Shown: piece by piece, positions 40,685 to 49,491 of the stretch
Layout: each line of letters begins with the position of its first letter
Position numbering within the stretch: the stretch's first letter is position 1
Program-made: the position numbers and the translations under genes
Assembly (NCBI GenBank): GCA_017645645.1
Contig: JAGCOB010000014.1
Span: 30,765-94,764, forward strand
Source of the DNA: Prevotella sp.
Lineage (GTDB): Bacteria > Bacteroidota > Bacteroidia > Bacteroidales > Bacteroidaceae
Length of the DNA stretch: 64,000 nt
Reading direction: 5' to 3'
The notes under the pieces: generated by a model
Database searches by the model: none
The model's input: the letters and a program-made list of their open reading frames with translations, nothing else
Told to the model about the DNA's origin: nothing

Positions 40685-41842
40685 TTATGAAAGGAATCCA
40701 AGCAAGGCTCCAGCCGCTACTGCTGAGCCGATAACACCGGCGACATTCGGTCCCATCGCGTGCATGAGCAGGAAGTTATGACGGTCATATTCCAATCCGA
40801 GGTTGTTGGAGATACGTGCTGCCATTGGTACGGCACTTACACCGGCATTGCCAATCAGCGGATTCAGTTTCTTGTCCTTAGGCAGGAAGATATTCATGAT
40901 TTTCACGAAACAAACACCGCTCATCGTAGCGATGATGAAAGCACCGGCTCCAATCATAAAAATATAGATGGTGTTTATGGTCAGGAACTCCGAGGCTTGT
41001 GTAGAGCATCCCACCGTCAGTCCGAGCAGCATCACGACGATATCGTTCAGTGCGGCACCTGCCGTCTTGGCAAGTCGGGTGGTCTTTCCTGACTCCTTCA
41101 GCAAGTTACCGAAGAATAACATACCCAACAAAGGAAGACCGGAAGGTACGATGAAGGTTGTCAGCAGGAGTCCGATGATAGGGAAGAGGATACGCTCTGT
41201 CTGTGATACCTCGCGGGCGGGCTTCATCTTGATGACGCGCTCCTTCTTGGTGGTGAGCAGACGCATCAATGGTGGCTGGATCAGTGGTACCAGTGCCATA
41301 TATGAATAGGCGCAGACGGCAATGGCTCCCATCAGGTTCGGGGAGAGCTTGCTTGACAGGAAGATGGCGGTAGGACCGTCGGCACCTCCGATGATGGCGA
41401 TACCTGCAGCCTGGTTTGGCTCAAAGCCCAGGGCGAGGGCAAACATATAGGCACCGAAGATACCAAACTGGGCTGCCGCGCCTATCAGCATCAGTTTTGG
41501 ATTAGCAAGCAGGGCGGAGAAATCTGTCATGGCACCGATTCCTAAGAATATCAGTGGTGGATACCATCCCTGACGGACACCTTGATAGAATATATTCAGT
41601 ACAGAGTTGTCCTCATAGAGTCCAATCTCCAGTCCGGCATCAGCACGGAAGGGAATGTTTCCCAGGATAATACCCAGACCGATGGGAACAAGCAGTAACG
41701 GCTCAAAGTCTTTCTTGATAGCAAGCCAGATGAAGAGCGCACCTACTGCTATCATGATGAGGTTTCCTGCCGTAGCGTTGGCAAAGCCCGTATAGGTCAG
41801 GAACTCATTGAAGTTTTCGATAATAAAATTCGTAAATCCCAT
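40685..41842 (-). CDS. Na+-translocating decarboxylase beta subunit (methylmalonyl-CoA or oxaloacetate type)
   Basis: 385 residues, very hydrophobic, about nine to eleven membrane helices. Family motifs: FLGIGAMTDFSALLANPK, GGADGPTAIFLSSKL (the Na+-binding Asp region) and NAGVSAVPMAARISN. The subunit decarboxylates the carboxybiotin and pumps Na+ out. With mutA-mutB next door, a methylmalonyl-CoA decarboxylase (MmdB) of the propionate pathway is the likelier identity, but oxaloacetate decarboxylase (OadB) cannot be excluded from this subunit alone. Confidence 0.9.
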   Translation of the reverse strand: MGFTNFIIENFNEFLTYTGFANATAGNLIMIAVGALFIWLAIKKDFEPLLLVPIGLGIILGNIPFRADAGLEIGLYEDNSVLNIFYQGVRQGWYPPLIFLGIGAMTDFSALLANPKLMLIGAAAQFGIFGAYMFALALGFEPNQAAGIAIIGGADGPTAIFLSSKLSPNLMGAIAVCAYSYMALVPLIQPPLMRLLTTKKERVIKMKPAREVSQTERILFPIIGLLLTTFIVPSGLPLLGMLFFGNLLKESGKTTRLAKTAGAALNDIVVMLLGLTVGCSTQASEFLTINTIYIFMIGAGAFIIATMSGVCFVKIMNIFLPKDKKLNPLIGNAGVSAVPMAARISNNLGLEYDRHNFLLMHAMGPNVAGVIGSAVAAGALLGFLS

Positions 41843-41874
41843 ATTATAGCGGTAGCAAATTATTCACTTTTCAC

Positions 41875-42357
41875 TTATCCAATGGTCAGCAATACGGTAC
41901 CTTCCATCACGGAGTCACCTGGGTTGACAGTAATGGAGGTAACAGTACCGGCATATTCAGCCTCAATGTTGTTTTGCATCTTCATCGCTTCCAAAATGAT
42001 GACGACATCACCGATGCTCACAGTGTCACCTACCTTCACATTAATAGCATTGACGGTACCTGGCAGCGGTGCCTTCACAGGATTGCCGGCTCCTGCGGGC
42101 GCTGCTTGTGTGGCCTGTGGTTTTGCCACTGGTTGAACTGGTGCTGCTACAGGGGCTACGGGTGCTACGGGCGCCTCGGCTGCTGGTGCTGTTTTCTTGG
42201 TAGCAGCCAGCGCAGGGTGCTTAGCAGCATTGATGGGTTTCTGCATCTCAATCTCAAATGGGATGCCGTTGACGTTAACTCTGGCTATCTTGCCTTCTAC
42301 TTCGGCGATTTCTACTTCGTAGTCTACGCCTTGTACTTTATACTGATATGTCTTCAT
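41875..42357 (-). CDS. biotin carboxyl carrier subunit of the decarboxylase
   Basis: 160 residues. N-terminal conserved start YQYKVQGVDYEVEI, a flexible Ala/Pro/Val linker (about residues 50-90), and the C-terminal biotinyl domain with the biotinylated Lys in LEAMKMQN. It carries CO2 from the carboxyltransferase to the membrane subunits. Lies between the gamma-like and beta subunit genes, 17 nt after the former. Confidence 0.93.
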   Translation of the reverse strand: MKTYQYKVQGVDYEVEIAEVEGKIARVNVNGIPFEIEMQKPINAAKHPALAATKKTAPAAEAPVAPVAPVAAPVQPVAKPQATQAAPAGAGNPVKAPLPGTVNAINVKVGDTVSIGDVVIILEAMKMQNNIEAEYAGTVTSITVNPGDSVMEGTVLLTIG

Positions 42358-42374
42358 ATTTGTTTTCTTTATGT

Positions 42375-43412
42375 TTATTTTAACTCTGGACCTGTCGGAA
42401 TCTGTTGTCCCAAATGGTTGGTAGGCATCACGGGTTCGTGTAGGTGTGTCATCTGACTGTATTCATCGTCCCAACCAGTATCTTTCGGTTTGATGGTGAT
42501 CACACCCGACTCCACATCGTGGATGTCATCCTCATATTGGCGCAATGCCAGACCGATGACAGCCATATAGACCTCGCGGTCGATACCCTTGGTGTTAAGA
42601 CCTTCCTGTAGGATGACACCAGTCTTGTGACCTATCTCGATGGTCTTTTCCACGGTCTTGGTGATAGGTTTGATGGGTTGTTGGTTAATCACCTTCTTGG
42701 CTGTTTCCTGATGACGCATGAACATACCGAAGAGAGTGAAGAAAATCCATAACAGGGCAAGACACAGGAACACAATACCCATTGCCATGAGAGCCATGGC
42801 AAAACCATGAGGATCTTCTCTTTTGAATTTGTCTATCTTCGACTCGCTGACAGTTGTCACATTGGCAATACCAGGAGTCACTCGGTCTCCTGACTTCACT
42901 TCCCAGTCGCTGACATTTCCGTTGTTGGCAATACGGGCATACGACTGATTGGCAGCCAATACGGGAACGGTAATGGAGTCGATGAGTTGTGTGGCATTAC
43001 CATTGTACAGGGCTATCCATACAGGTCTTGACGGATCCACATTGACAGAGAGGTGCAAAGTGCCTAAGTTAGGTCGACTGTTGCAGAAAAGAACAAGGTG
43101 CTGACGACCGCTGAGGTTTGTCCGCGCATCCCCATTAGGAATCATGCTCATACGCTTGATGCGCTCTGGCACACTCATTGACTTGTCGAGTACGGAACGG
43201 TCGGTGGTCAGGTACATACCACGAATATTATACGTGGAATGAGAAATGTTCTCAATCTCAATCCAGGCCTTGTGTTGTCCATACTCATCCTGTAGGCTGG
43301 CTTCGTTGTTTGTCATGACTTCATTCAGTTTGATGCTTGCATCCATTTGTGCATGCACCTTGGAAGTACTGACAAATAGCAGACCGCCTAACAGTAATAC
43401 GAGTTTATTCAT
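42375..43412 (-). CDS. OadG-type gamma subunit with N-terminal lamin-tail-like domain
   Basis: 345 residues, much longer than the usual ~85-residue OadG. Signal peptide (to about residue 21), then an LTD-like beta-sandwich (~28-190: IKLNEVMTNNEASLQDEYG, AWIEIENISHSTYNIRGMYL), a single membrane helix (~210-235: MALMAMGIVFLCLALLWIFF) characteristic of OadG, and a cytoplasmic tail that ends with a conserved QYEDDIHDVESGVITIK segment. In the family gamma anchors the complex and helps assembly. The LTD should lie in the periplasm. Order gamma-biotin-beta is the family order; the carboxyltransferase subunit is missing. Confidence 0.8.
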   Translation of the reverse strand: MNKLVLLLGGLLFVSTSKVHAQMDASIKLNEVMTNNEASLQDEYGQHKAWIEIENISHSTYNIRGMYLTTDRSVLDKSMSVPERIKRMSMIPNGDARTNLSGRQHLVLFCNSRPNLGTLHLSVNVDPSRPVWIALYNGNATQLIDSITVPVLAANQSYARIANNGNVSDWEVKSGDRVTPGIANVTTVSESKIDKFKREDPHGFAMALMAMGIVFLCLALLWIFFTLFGMFMRHQETAKKVINQQPIKPITKTVEKTIEIGHKTGVILQEGLNTKGIDREVYMAVIGLALRQYEDDIHDVESGVITIKPKDTGWDDEYSQMTHLHEPVMPTNHLGQQIPTGPELK

Positions 43413-43441
43413 ATAAGTTTTATTATTAATTTATTTCTATT

Positions 43442-43477
43442 TTCCTATAGTCCCTATAGTCTCTATAGTTCCTATAG
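43442..43477. repeat. 4 x 9-nt tandem repeat (TTCCTATAG) between transporter and gamma-subunit genes
   Basis: TTCCTATAG, TCCCTATAG, TCTCTATAG, TTCCTATAG. Same unit as in trpF and the trpD-trpC gap, almost 39 kb away. Confidence 0.9.
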
Positions 43478-43484
43478 TTTTGTC

Positions 43485-45176
43485 TTATCCGCAGAAGAAC
43501 AGCACGATAATCTGTGCCGTGAAGATGCGGAGGAACATCGATAACGGATATACCGTTGAGTATCCCAATGCAGGAGCCTCTTTGGAACACACCGAATTAG
43601 CGTATGCAAGTGCTGGGGGATCAGTATATGTACCAGCTATCATACCCATGATGGTGAAATAATTGAATTTGAACTTCAGACGGGCAATGGGCCCTACGAT
43701 GAGGATGGGGATGATGGTAATCAGGAAACCCGTCAGTACGTAGAGCAGTCCGTCACCCTCGATGACTGTCGAGAAGAACGAGGCACCCGCCTTGATACCC
43801 ACAGAGGCAAGGAACAGTACCAGTCCGATCTCACGTAGCATCATGTTTGCCGATGTCGTGGTGTAGGTCACCAGGTGTATCTTATAGCCATAGCGGCCGA
43901 TCAAGATGGCGATAATCAGTGGACCGCCTGCTATACCAAGTTTCATGGGTACCGGCATGCCGGGAATGGCGATGGGCAGGGAACCGAAGACGATACCCAG
44001 GATAATGCCGACGAAGATAGTGGCGATATTGGGCGCGTTCAGACGGCGGAGGGAGTTGCCCATCTTGTTGGCGACACGGTCGACAGCATCCTCCGGACCT
44101 ACCACCATGATCTTGTCACCTACCTGCAAGGGGAGTGAGGCAGAGGCGAAGAGGTCCAGTCCATGACGGGTGACACGTGTCACGTTGACACCATGGACAC
44201 TGGAGAAATGCATGGAAGCCAGCGTCTTGCCGTTGATATGGGGATTTGTGATCAGGATGCGTTTCGATACCAGCGGTTGATCCTGTTGTTCGAAGTCGAT
44301 GTCGAGTTTCGGACCGATGAATGCCATGATGGCCTCCTGGTCTGCCTCGGCACAGACAATCAGCATCTGGTCGCCCAGATGGAAGAGGGTATCGCGGTTA
44401 GGAATGCATAGCTCACCGTCATGGACCAAGCGTGACACCACAAAGTCGCGGTTCAGGAAGTCGTGTACCTGCAGCAATGTCTTTCCTTCCAGGTATTTGT
44501 TGGTCACCTCCAAGTGCATCTTATACGGCTTCTTGTTGGCACTGGCCTCATCCATGGCTGTCAGTTCTTCCTCTTCCTTCTCTAGCCTGACCTTACAGAT
44601 ACACCTTATTAATATAGTAGCACCGATGATGCCCAATACACCTAAAGGATAAGCACAGGCATAGGCCGAGGCAATCTGGGGGGCACCGTTGGGGAAGACA
44701 GCTTGTAATGCCTCATTGGCGGCACCAAGACCAGGGGTATTGGTGACGGCACCGTAGAGCGTACCGACCATCATAGGAAGGTTCGTTACGTTGGAAGTGT
44801 CGAAGAAGATAAAGTAGCAGGCAAACATGACAAGGATGTTCAACAGGATACCTATTGCCGCCAGTCCGTTCAGCTTGATGCCTGCCTTGCCGAAACTTTC
44901 GAAGAAGCCAGGACCTACCTGCATACCGATCATGAAGACGAACAGGATGAGTCCGAAGTCCTGGACAAACGTCAGGATGGGGGTAGGAGCCGTAAAGCCG
45001 ATATGTCCTGCGACAATACCTGCAAACAATACGAAGGTGACACCTAAGGAGATGCCGCCAACCTTGATCTTGCCTAAGTATACGCCAATAGCAATCACCA
45101 CCGCATAGAGCAACGCTATATGCGCCACGGAGTCAGTTGTCGTGAATAAATCTTTTAACCATTGCAATGATTCCAT
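43485..45176 (-). CDS. AspT/YidE-type putative transporter with two TrkA-C (RCK_C) domains
   Basis: 563 residues from the ATG at 45176; the frame is open 51 codons upstream but that crosses the promoter. Architecture: about five helices, two central RCK_C domains (around residues 190-370; [27 protein letters not shown] in pieces, and [18 protein letters not shown]), then about five more helices, i.e. the AspT/AlaT duplication arrangement. Family members include aspartate:alanine exchangers; most bacterial members are uncharacterised. The repeats [21 protein letters not shown] and [19 protein letters not shown] are the paired motifs. Upstream of, and maybe cotranscribed with, the decarboxylase subunits: it may export a dicarboxylate. 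Confidence 0.85.
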   Translation of the reverse strand: MESLQWLKDLFTTTDSVAHIALLYAVVIAIGVYLGKIKVGGISLGVTFVLFAGIVAGHIGFTAPTPILTFVQDFGLILFVFMIGMQVGPGFFESFGKAGIKLNGLAAIGILLNILVMFACYFIFFDTSNVTNLPMMVGTLYGAVTNTPGLGAANEALQAVFPNGAPQIASAYACAYPLGVLGIIGATILIRCICKVRLEKEEEELTAMDEASANKKPYKMHLEVTNKYLEGKTLLQVHDFLNRDFVVSRLVHDGELCIPNRDTLFHLGDQMLIVCAEADQEAIMAFIGPKLDIDFEQQDQPLVSKRILITNPHINGKTLASMHFSSVHGVNVTRVTRHGLDLFASASLPLQVGDKIMVVGPEDAVDRVANKMGNSLRRLNAPNIATIFVGIILGIVFGSLPIAIPGMPVPMKLGIAGGPLIIAILIGRYGYKIHLVTYTTTSANMMLREIGLVLFLASVGIKAGASFFSTVIEGDGLLYVLTGFLITIIPILIVGPIARLKFKFNYFTIMGMIAGTYTDPPALAYANSVCSKEAPALGYSTVYPLSMFLRIFTAQIIVLFFCG

Positions 45177-45200
45177 AACATACAAATCGCAAAATTTTTG

Positions 45201-45208
45201 CAAAGTTA
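45201..45208 (-). promoter_or_regulatory. -7 box TAACTTTG for the transporter-decarboxylase genes
   Basis: Minus-strand TAACTTTG, 24 nt upstream of the chosen ATG at 45176, which argues against the longer reading frame. Divergent from the mutA promoter. Confidence 0.65.
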
Positions 45209-45301
45209 CAAAGAAATTGCTCAACACAAGCATTTTTGTGCAACTATTTTTCATAAATATGAAAATAATATTAAATTCTTCGGTAGTTAAGAAAATATTG
45301 C

Positions 45302-45309
45302 TATCTTTG
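45302..45309 (+). promoter_or_regulatory. -7 box TATCTTTG for mutA-mutB
   Basis: TATCTTTG, 64 nt upstream of the mutA ATG, with TTCG 19 nt before it as a weak -33. Confidence 0.65.
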
Positions 45310-45373
45310 TAAGCCGAATTGAAAAACAATCATCTAAGGTTAAACTTAAAAAACTTATATAATAATTCAAATT

Positions 45374-47236
45374 ATGGCAAACAAAGAGAAACTCTTTACC
45401 GAGTTCCAGGCTCCTACCACCCAAGAGTGGTTGGACAAGATTGAAGTAGACCTTAAAGGTGCTGACTTCCAGAAACGCTTGGTATGGAGAACAAATGAAG
45501 GTTTTAGTGTACAGCCTTTCTATCGCCGTGAAGACCTGGCGAACTTGAAAACGCCAGATGCCCTTCCGGGAGAGTTCCCGTTCGTACGTGGCAACAAGAA
45601 AGACTCTAATGTGTGGTATGTCCGTCAGAACATCACGGTGGACGATCCGAAGGAAGCCAACAAAAAGGCACTTGACATCCTGAACAAGGGTATCGACTCC
45701 TTAGGCTTTAAGATTCCTGGTAATCTAGTGAGCAAGGAGACTGTTGAGACATTGCTTGACGACATCCTCTGTGATATCGTTGAAGTGAATTTCTCCACCT
45801 GTCCGCGTCACTCACTGGAACTTGCTGAGATTCTCGTGGCTTATTTCGCGGGGAAGGGTTACGACAAGGAGAAGGTGGTGGGCTCTATCTGGTTCGACCC
45901 CTTGATGAAGATGGTGATGAAGGGCAAGGACGTCACACCGTTATTGGAAATTGGTCCGAAACTCGTTGAGACACTGAAGGAGTATCCTAACTTCCGCTGC
46001 ATCGCCGTCAGTACGGATGCCCTCAACAATGCTGGTGCCTATATCGTTCAGGAGTTAGGTTATGCTCTCGCCTGGGGTAATGAGTACCTGCAGCAGTTGG
46101 TAGATTCCGGTGTCGATGTGGACCTCGCTGCCAAGAGTATCAAGTTCAATATGGGTGTCAGTGAGAACTATTTCATGGAGATAGCCAAGTTCCGTGCCGC
46201 CCGTCTGCTCTGGGCTCAGATTGTGAAGCAGTATGAGCCGAAGTGCGACTGTGCCTGCAAGATGATTATCAACGCAACCACCTCAACGTATAACCAGACA
46301 CTGTTCGACAGTTATGTCAACCTGCTCCGTTCGCAGACGGAGGCAATGAGTGCTGCCTTGGGTAGTGTTCATTCAATGGTGGTAACACCGTTCGATGCTC
46401 CTTATGAGAAGGCTACTGATTTTTCAGAGCGTATCGCCCGTAACCAGCAGTTGCTGATCAAGGAGGAGGCTCACTTCGACCGTATCGTTGATCCTTCTGC
46501 CGGCTCTTACTATATTGAGCATCTGACGGATGCACTTGCCACGGAGGCATGGAAGATATTCCTGAAGGTAGAAGAGGAGGGAGGCTTCCTCGCAGCTGTT
46601 AAGGCAGGTACTATCCAGGATGATATCAATGCCACCAACGTGAAGCGTCATGGTGATGCCGCCAAGCGCAAGGAGTTCCTGCTGGGTACCAACCAGTTCC
46701 CCAATTTCACGGAGAAGAGCGAAGGCAAGAAGGCTGTTGCTGCATGCTGCTGTGGAAACTCTGAGAACTCTGAATGCTCAGAGAACTCCGAGATTAAGAA
46801 AATCAGCAGCACCCGCCTCGCAGCCGATTTTGAAGACCTCCGCATCCATACCGAGGAAACGAAGGTGCCCGTTGCCTTTATGCTTACCATTGGTAACCTT
46901 GCCATGCGTCAGGCTCGTGCACAGTTCTCATGCAACTTCCTTGCCTGCGCCGGCTATAAGGTGATTGACAACCTCGGTTTCAAGACTGTTGAAGAGGGTG
47001 TTGATGCTGCTTTGGAGGCTAAGGCCGATATCGTGGTCATCTGCTCTAGTGACGATGAATATGCTGAGTATGCCATCCCAGCCTTTAAATATCTGGATGG
47101 TCGTGCGATGTTCGTGGTGGCAGGTGCCCCTGCTTGCATGGAAGACCTGAAGGCTGCCGGCATCGAGAACTACATCCACGTTCGTTGCAATGTACTCGAG
47201 ACTTTGAAAGAATATAATCAGAAACTTGGTATTTAA
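45374..47236 (+). CDS. mutA: methylmalonyl-CoA mutase small subunit
   Basis: 620 residues. The non-catalytic partner of MutB in the B12-dependent interconversion of succinyl-CoA and methylmalonyl-CoA. N-terminal barrel (~30-440) with EVDLKGADFQKRLVWRT and the later SGSYYIE-like GSYYIEHLTDAL; C-terminal cobalamin-fold domain (~480-620) without the DxHxxG His, as usual for this subunit. Between the two, at residues 462-473, NSE-NSE-CSE-NSE is encoded by a 9-nt tandem repeat, preceded by ACCCG. Start and length fit the family. Confidence 0.96.
   Translation: MANKEKLFTEFQAPTTQEWLDKIEVDLKGADFQKRLVWRTNEGFSVQPFYRREDLANLKTPDALPGEFPFVRGNKKDSNVWYVRQNITVDDPKEANKKALDILNKGIDSLGFKIPGNLVSKETVETLLDDILCDIVEVNFSTCPRHSLELAEILVAYFAGKGYDKEKVVGSIWFDPLMKMVMKGKDVTPLLEIGPKLVETLKEYPNFRCIAVSTDALNNAGAYIVQELGYALAWGNEYLQQLVDSGVDVDLAAKSIKFNMGVSENYFMEIAKFRAARLLWAQIVKQYEPKCDCACKMIINATTSTYNQTLFDSYVNLLRSQTEAMSAALGSVHSMVVTPFDAPYEKATDFSERIARNQQLLIKEEAHFDRIVDPSAGSYYIEHLTDALATEAWKIFLKVEEEGGFLAAVKAGTIQDDINATNVKRHGDAAKRKEFLLGTNQFPNFTEKSEGKKAVAACCCGNSENSECSENSEIKKISSTRLAADFEDLRIHTEETKVPVAFMLTIGNLAMRQARAQFSCNFLACAGYKVIDNLGFKTVEEGVDAALEAKADIVVICSSDDEYAEYAIPAFKYLDGRAMFVVAGAPACMEDLKAAGIENYIHVRCNVLETLKEYNQKLGI
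46757..46792. repeat. 4 x 9-nt tandem repeat inside the mutA interdomain linker
   Basis: AACTCTGAG, AACTCTGAA, TGCTCAGAG, AACTCCGAG. Unit related to that in trpE (coding-strand TCAGAGATC). Confidence 0.9.
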
Positions 47237-47252
47237 AGAATAGGAGACTTGA

Positions 47253-49421
47253 ATGATGCGTAAACAATTTAAAGATATCGATATCTATGCTGGCATTCAT
47301 GCTCAAGATGGTGCCAAGTGGATCAAGGATAATAACATCGTAGCTGACTGGAAGACTCCAGAGCATATCGAGGTGCGTCCTGTATATACGAAAGAGGATC
47401 TGGAGGATATGGAGCACCTCGACTTCACAGCTGGTATCCCTCCTTACCTGCGTGGTCCGTACTCTATGATGTATCCGTTCCGCCCGTGGACTATCCGTCA
47501 GTATGCCGGATTCTCCACTGCTGAGGAGTCGAATGCGTTCTATCGTCGTAACCTCGCCTCTGGTCAGAAGGGACTCTCCGTTGCCTTCGACCTGCCTACA
47601 CACCGTGGCTACGACCCTGACAATGCCCGTGTGGTGGGTGATGTCGGAAAGGCTGGCGTGTCTATCTGTAATGAAGAGAATATGAAGGTACTGTTCAGTG
47701 GTATCCCCTTGAACAAGATGTCTGTGTCCATGACGATGAACGGTGCCGTGCTGCCTATCCTTGCTTTCTATATCGTGGCAGGATTGGAGCAGGGGGCTCA
47801 GCTGGAGGAGATGGCTGGTACTATCCAGAACGATATCCTGAAGGAGTTCATGGTGCGTAACACCTATATCTATCCGCCTGCCTTCTCGATGAAAATCATC
47901 GCTGATATCTTCGAATATACCTCACAGAAGATGCCGAAGTTCAACAGCATCTCTATCTCTGGCTATCACATGCAGGAGGCTGGTGCTACTGCTGATATCG
48001 AATTGGCATATACCCTTGCCGATGGTATGGACTATCTGCGCACGGGTGTGAATGCCGGCATCGACGTGGATGCCTTTGCTCCTCGTCTGAGCTTCTTCTG
48101 GGCTATCGGTATGAACCATTTCATGGAGATTGCCAAGATGCGTGCCGGTCGTCTGTTGTGGGCGAAGATTGTGAAGAGCTTCGGTGCCAAGAACCCGAAG
48201 TCTCTTGCCCTGCGTACCCACTCCCAGACCTCTGGATGGTCACTGACCGAGCAGGATCCCTTCAATAACGTGGGTCGTACGTGTATCGAGGCTATGGCTG
48301 CCGTACTGGGACATACTCAGTCTCTGCATACAAACGCACTGGATGAGGCTATCGCCCTGCCGACAGACTTCTCTGCTCGTATCGCACGTAACACTCAGAT
48401 ATATATCCAGAACGAGACAAAGGTCTGCAAGCAGATCGACCCTTGGGCTGGCTCTTACTATGTGGAGACACTGACCAACGAGCTGGTACACAAGGCTTGG
48501 GAGCATATCCAGGAGATTGAGAAACTGGGCGGTATGGCGAAGGCTATCGAGACAGGACTGCCTAAGATGCGTATTGAGGAGGCAGCCGCACGTACGCAGG
48601 CTCGTATCGACTCTGGTGTCCAGACTATCGTAGGTACCAACAAGTACCGCTTGGAGCATGAGGATCCCATCGATATCCTTGAGGTCGACAATACCGCTGT
48701 GCGCAAGCAACAGGAAGAGAGCCTGGCTCAGGTACGTGCTTCTCGCGACGAGGCTGCCTGTCAGGCTGCCCTGAAGGCTATCACCGAGTGTGTGCGTGAC
48801 TTCAAGGAAGGTCGTAAGAGTGAGAATAACCTTCTCGACCTCGCCGTGAAGGCTGCGCAGTTGCGTTGTACTCTTGGTGAGATTTCAGATGCCTGCGAGG
48901 AGATCGTAGGTCGTTATAAAGCAGTAATCAGAACAATTTCAGGCGTGTATAGTTCAGAATCAAAGAACGACAGCGACTTCGAGTTGGCTTGTAAGCTGAC
49001 CGATGAGTTCGCAGAGAAGGAGGGTCGTCGTCCTCGTATCTTCATCGCCAAGATGGGACAGGATGGTCACGACCGTGGTGCAAAGGTAGTGGCAACAGGT
49101 TATGCCGACTGTGGTTTCGACGTGGATATGGGACCGCTGTTCCAGACTCCGGAGGAGGCTGCACGTGAGGCTGTCGAGAATGATGTCCACTGTGTAGGTT
49201 GCTCATCACTGGCAGCAGGTCATAAGACGCTCATCCCACAGCTCATAGAGGAGTTGAAGAAACTGGGACGCGAGGATATCATGGTCATCGCCGGTGGTGT
49301 GATTCCTGCCCAGGACTACGACTTCCTCTATAAGGCTGGTGTTGCTGCCATCTTCGGTCCTGGCACTTCTGTCGCCAAGGCTGCCGTTGAGATGATGAAG
49401 ATTCTGCTTGATAAGGAGTAG
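47253..49421 (+). CDS. mutB: methylmalonyl-CoA mutase large (catalytic) subunit
   Basis: 722 residues. N-terminal barrel with [20 protein letters not shown] and the catalytic region [18 protein letters not shown]-terminal cobalamin-binding domain with [20 protein letters not shown], the His that ligates cobalt, and the [10 protein letters not shown] loop. Together with MutA it turns succinyl-CoA into (R)-methylmalonyl-CoA on the way to propionate. Start MMRKQF, 16 nt after mutA; one Met later is equally possible. The linker [13 protein letters not shown] before the B12 domain is encoded by a 33-nt sequence that recurs exactly at 50443-50475. Confidence 0.97.
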   Translation: MMRKQFKDIDIYAGIHAQDGAKWIKDNNIVADWKTPEHIEVRPVYTKEDLEDMEHLDFTAGIPPYLRGPYSMMYPFRPWTIRQYAGFSTAEESNAFYRRNLASGQKGLSVAFDLPTHRGYDPDNARVVGDVGKAGVSICNEENMKVLFSGIPLNKMSVSMTMNGAVLPILAFYIVAGLEQGAQLEEMAGTIQNDILKEFMVRNTYIYPPAFSMKIIADIFEYTSQKMPKFNSISISGYHMQEAGATADIELAYTLADGMDYLRTGVNAGIDVDAFAPRLSFFWAIGMNHFMEIAKMRAGRLLWAKIVKSFGAKNPKSLALRTHSQTSGWSLTEQDPFNNVGRTCIEAMAAVLGHTQSLHTNALDEAIALPTDFSARIARNTQIYIQNETKVCKQIDPWAGSYYVETLTNELVHKAWEHIQEIEKLGGMAKAIETGLPKMRIEEAAARTQARIDSGVQTIVGTNKYRLEHEDPIDILEVDNTAVRKQQEESLAQVRASRDEAACQAALKAITECVRDFKEGRKSENNLLDLAVKAAQLRCTLGEISDACEEIVGRYKAVIRTISGVYSSESKNDSDFELACKLTDEFAEKEGRRPRIFIAKMGQDGHDRGAKVVATGYADCGFDVDMGPLFQTPEEAAREAVENDVHCVGCSSLAAGHKTLIPQLIEELKKLGREDIMVIAGGVIPAQDYDFLYKAGVAAIFGPGTSVAKAAVEMMKILLDKE
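48946..48978. repeat. 33-nt exact direct repeat, copy 1 (in mutB linker)
   Basis: Begins TGTATAGTTCAGAATC and ends CAGCGACT; every base is the same as at 50443-50475, 1.5 kb away and same orientation. Flanking bases differ on both sides. Confidence 0.95.
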
Positions 49422-49433
49422 GGCTATTTATGA

Positions 49434-49472
49434 ACGCAGAGATGCAGAGAAATATACTCTGCGTCTCTGTGT
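49434..49472 (+). other. 16-bp hairpin after mutB, built of 8-nt units
   Basis: ACGCAGAGATGCAGAG pairs with CTCTGCGTCTCTGTGT (two G-U pairs) around a 7-nt loop. Each arm is itself two 8-nt units (ACGCAGAG, ATGCAGAG). The tail is A/T-rich but without a T-run, so it is a weak terminator at best; it could protect the mutAB mRNA 3' end or reduce read-through into the methyltransferase gene. Confidence 0.75.
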
Positions 49473-49491
49473 ATATAATAATAAAAACACA

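Noticed and set aside
45177-45329. 51-residue N-terminal extension of the AspT/YidE-type transporter
   Set aside because: It crosses a good -7 box (45201-45208), and the protein fits its family from the ATG at 45176.
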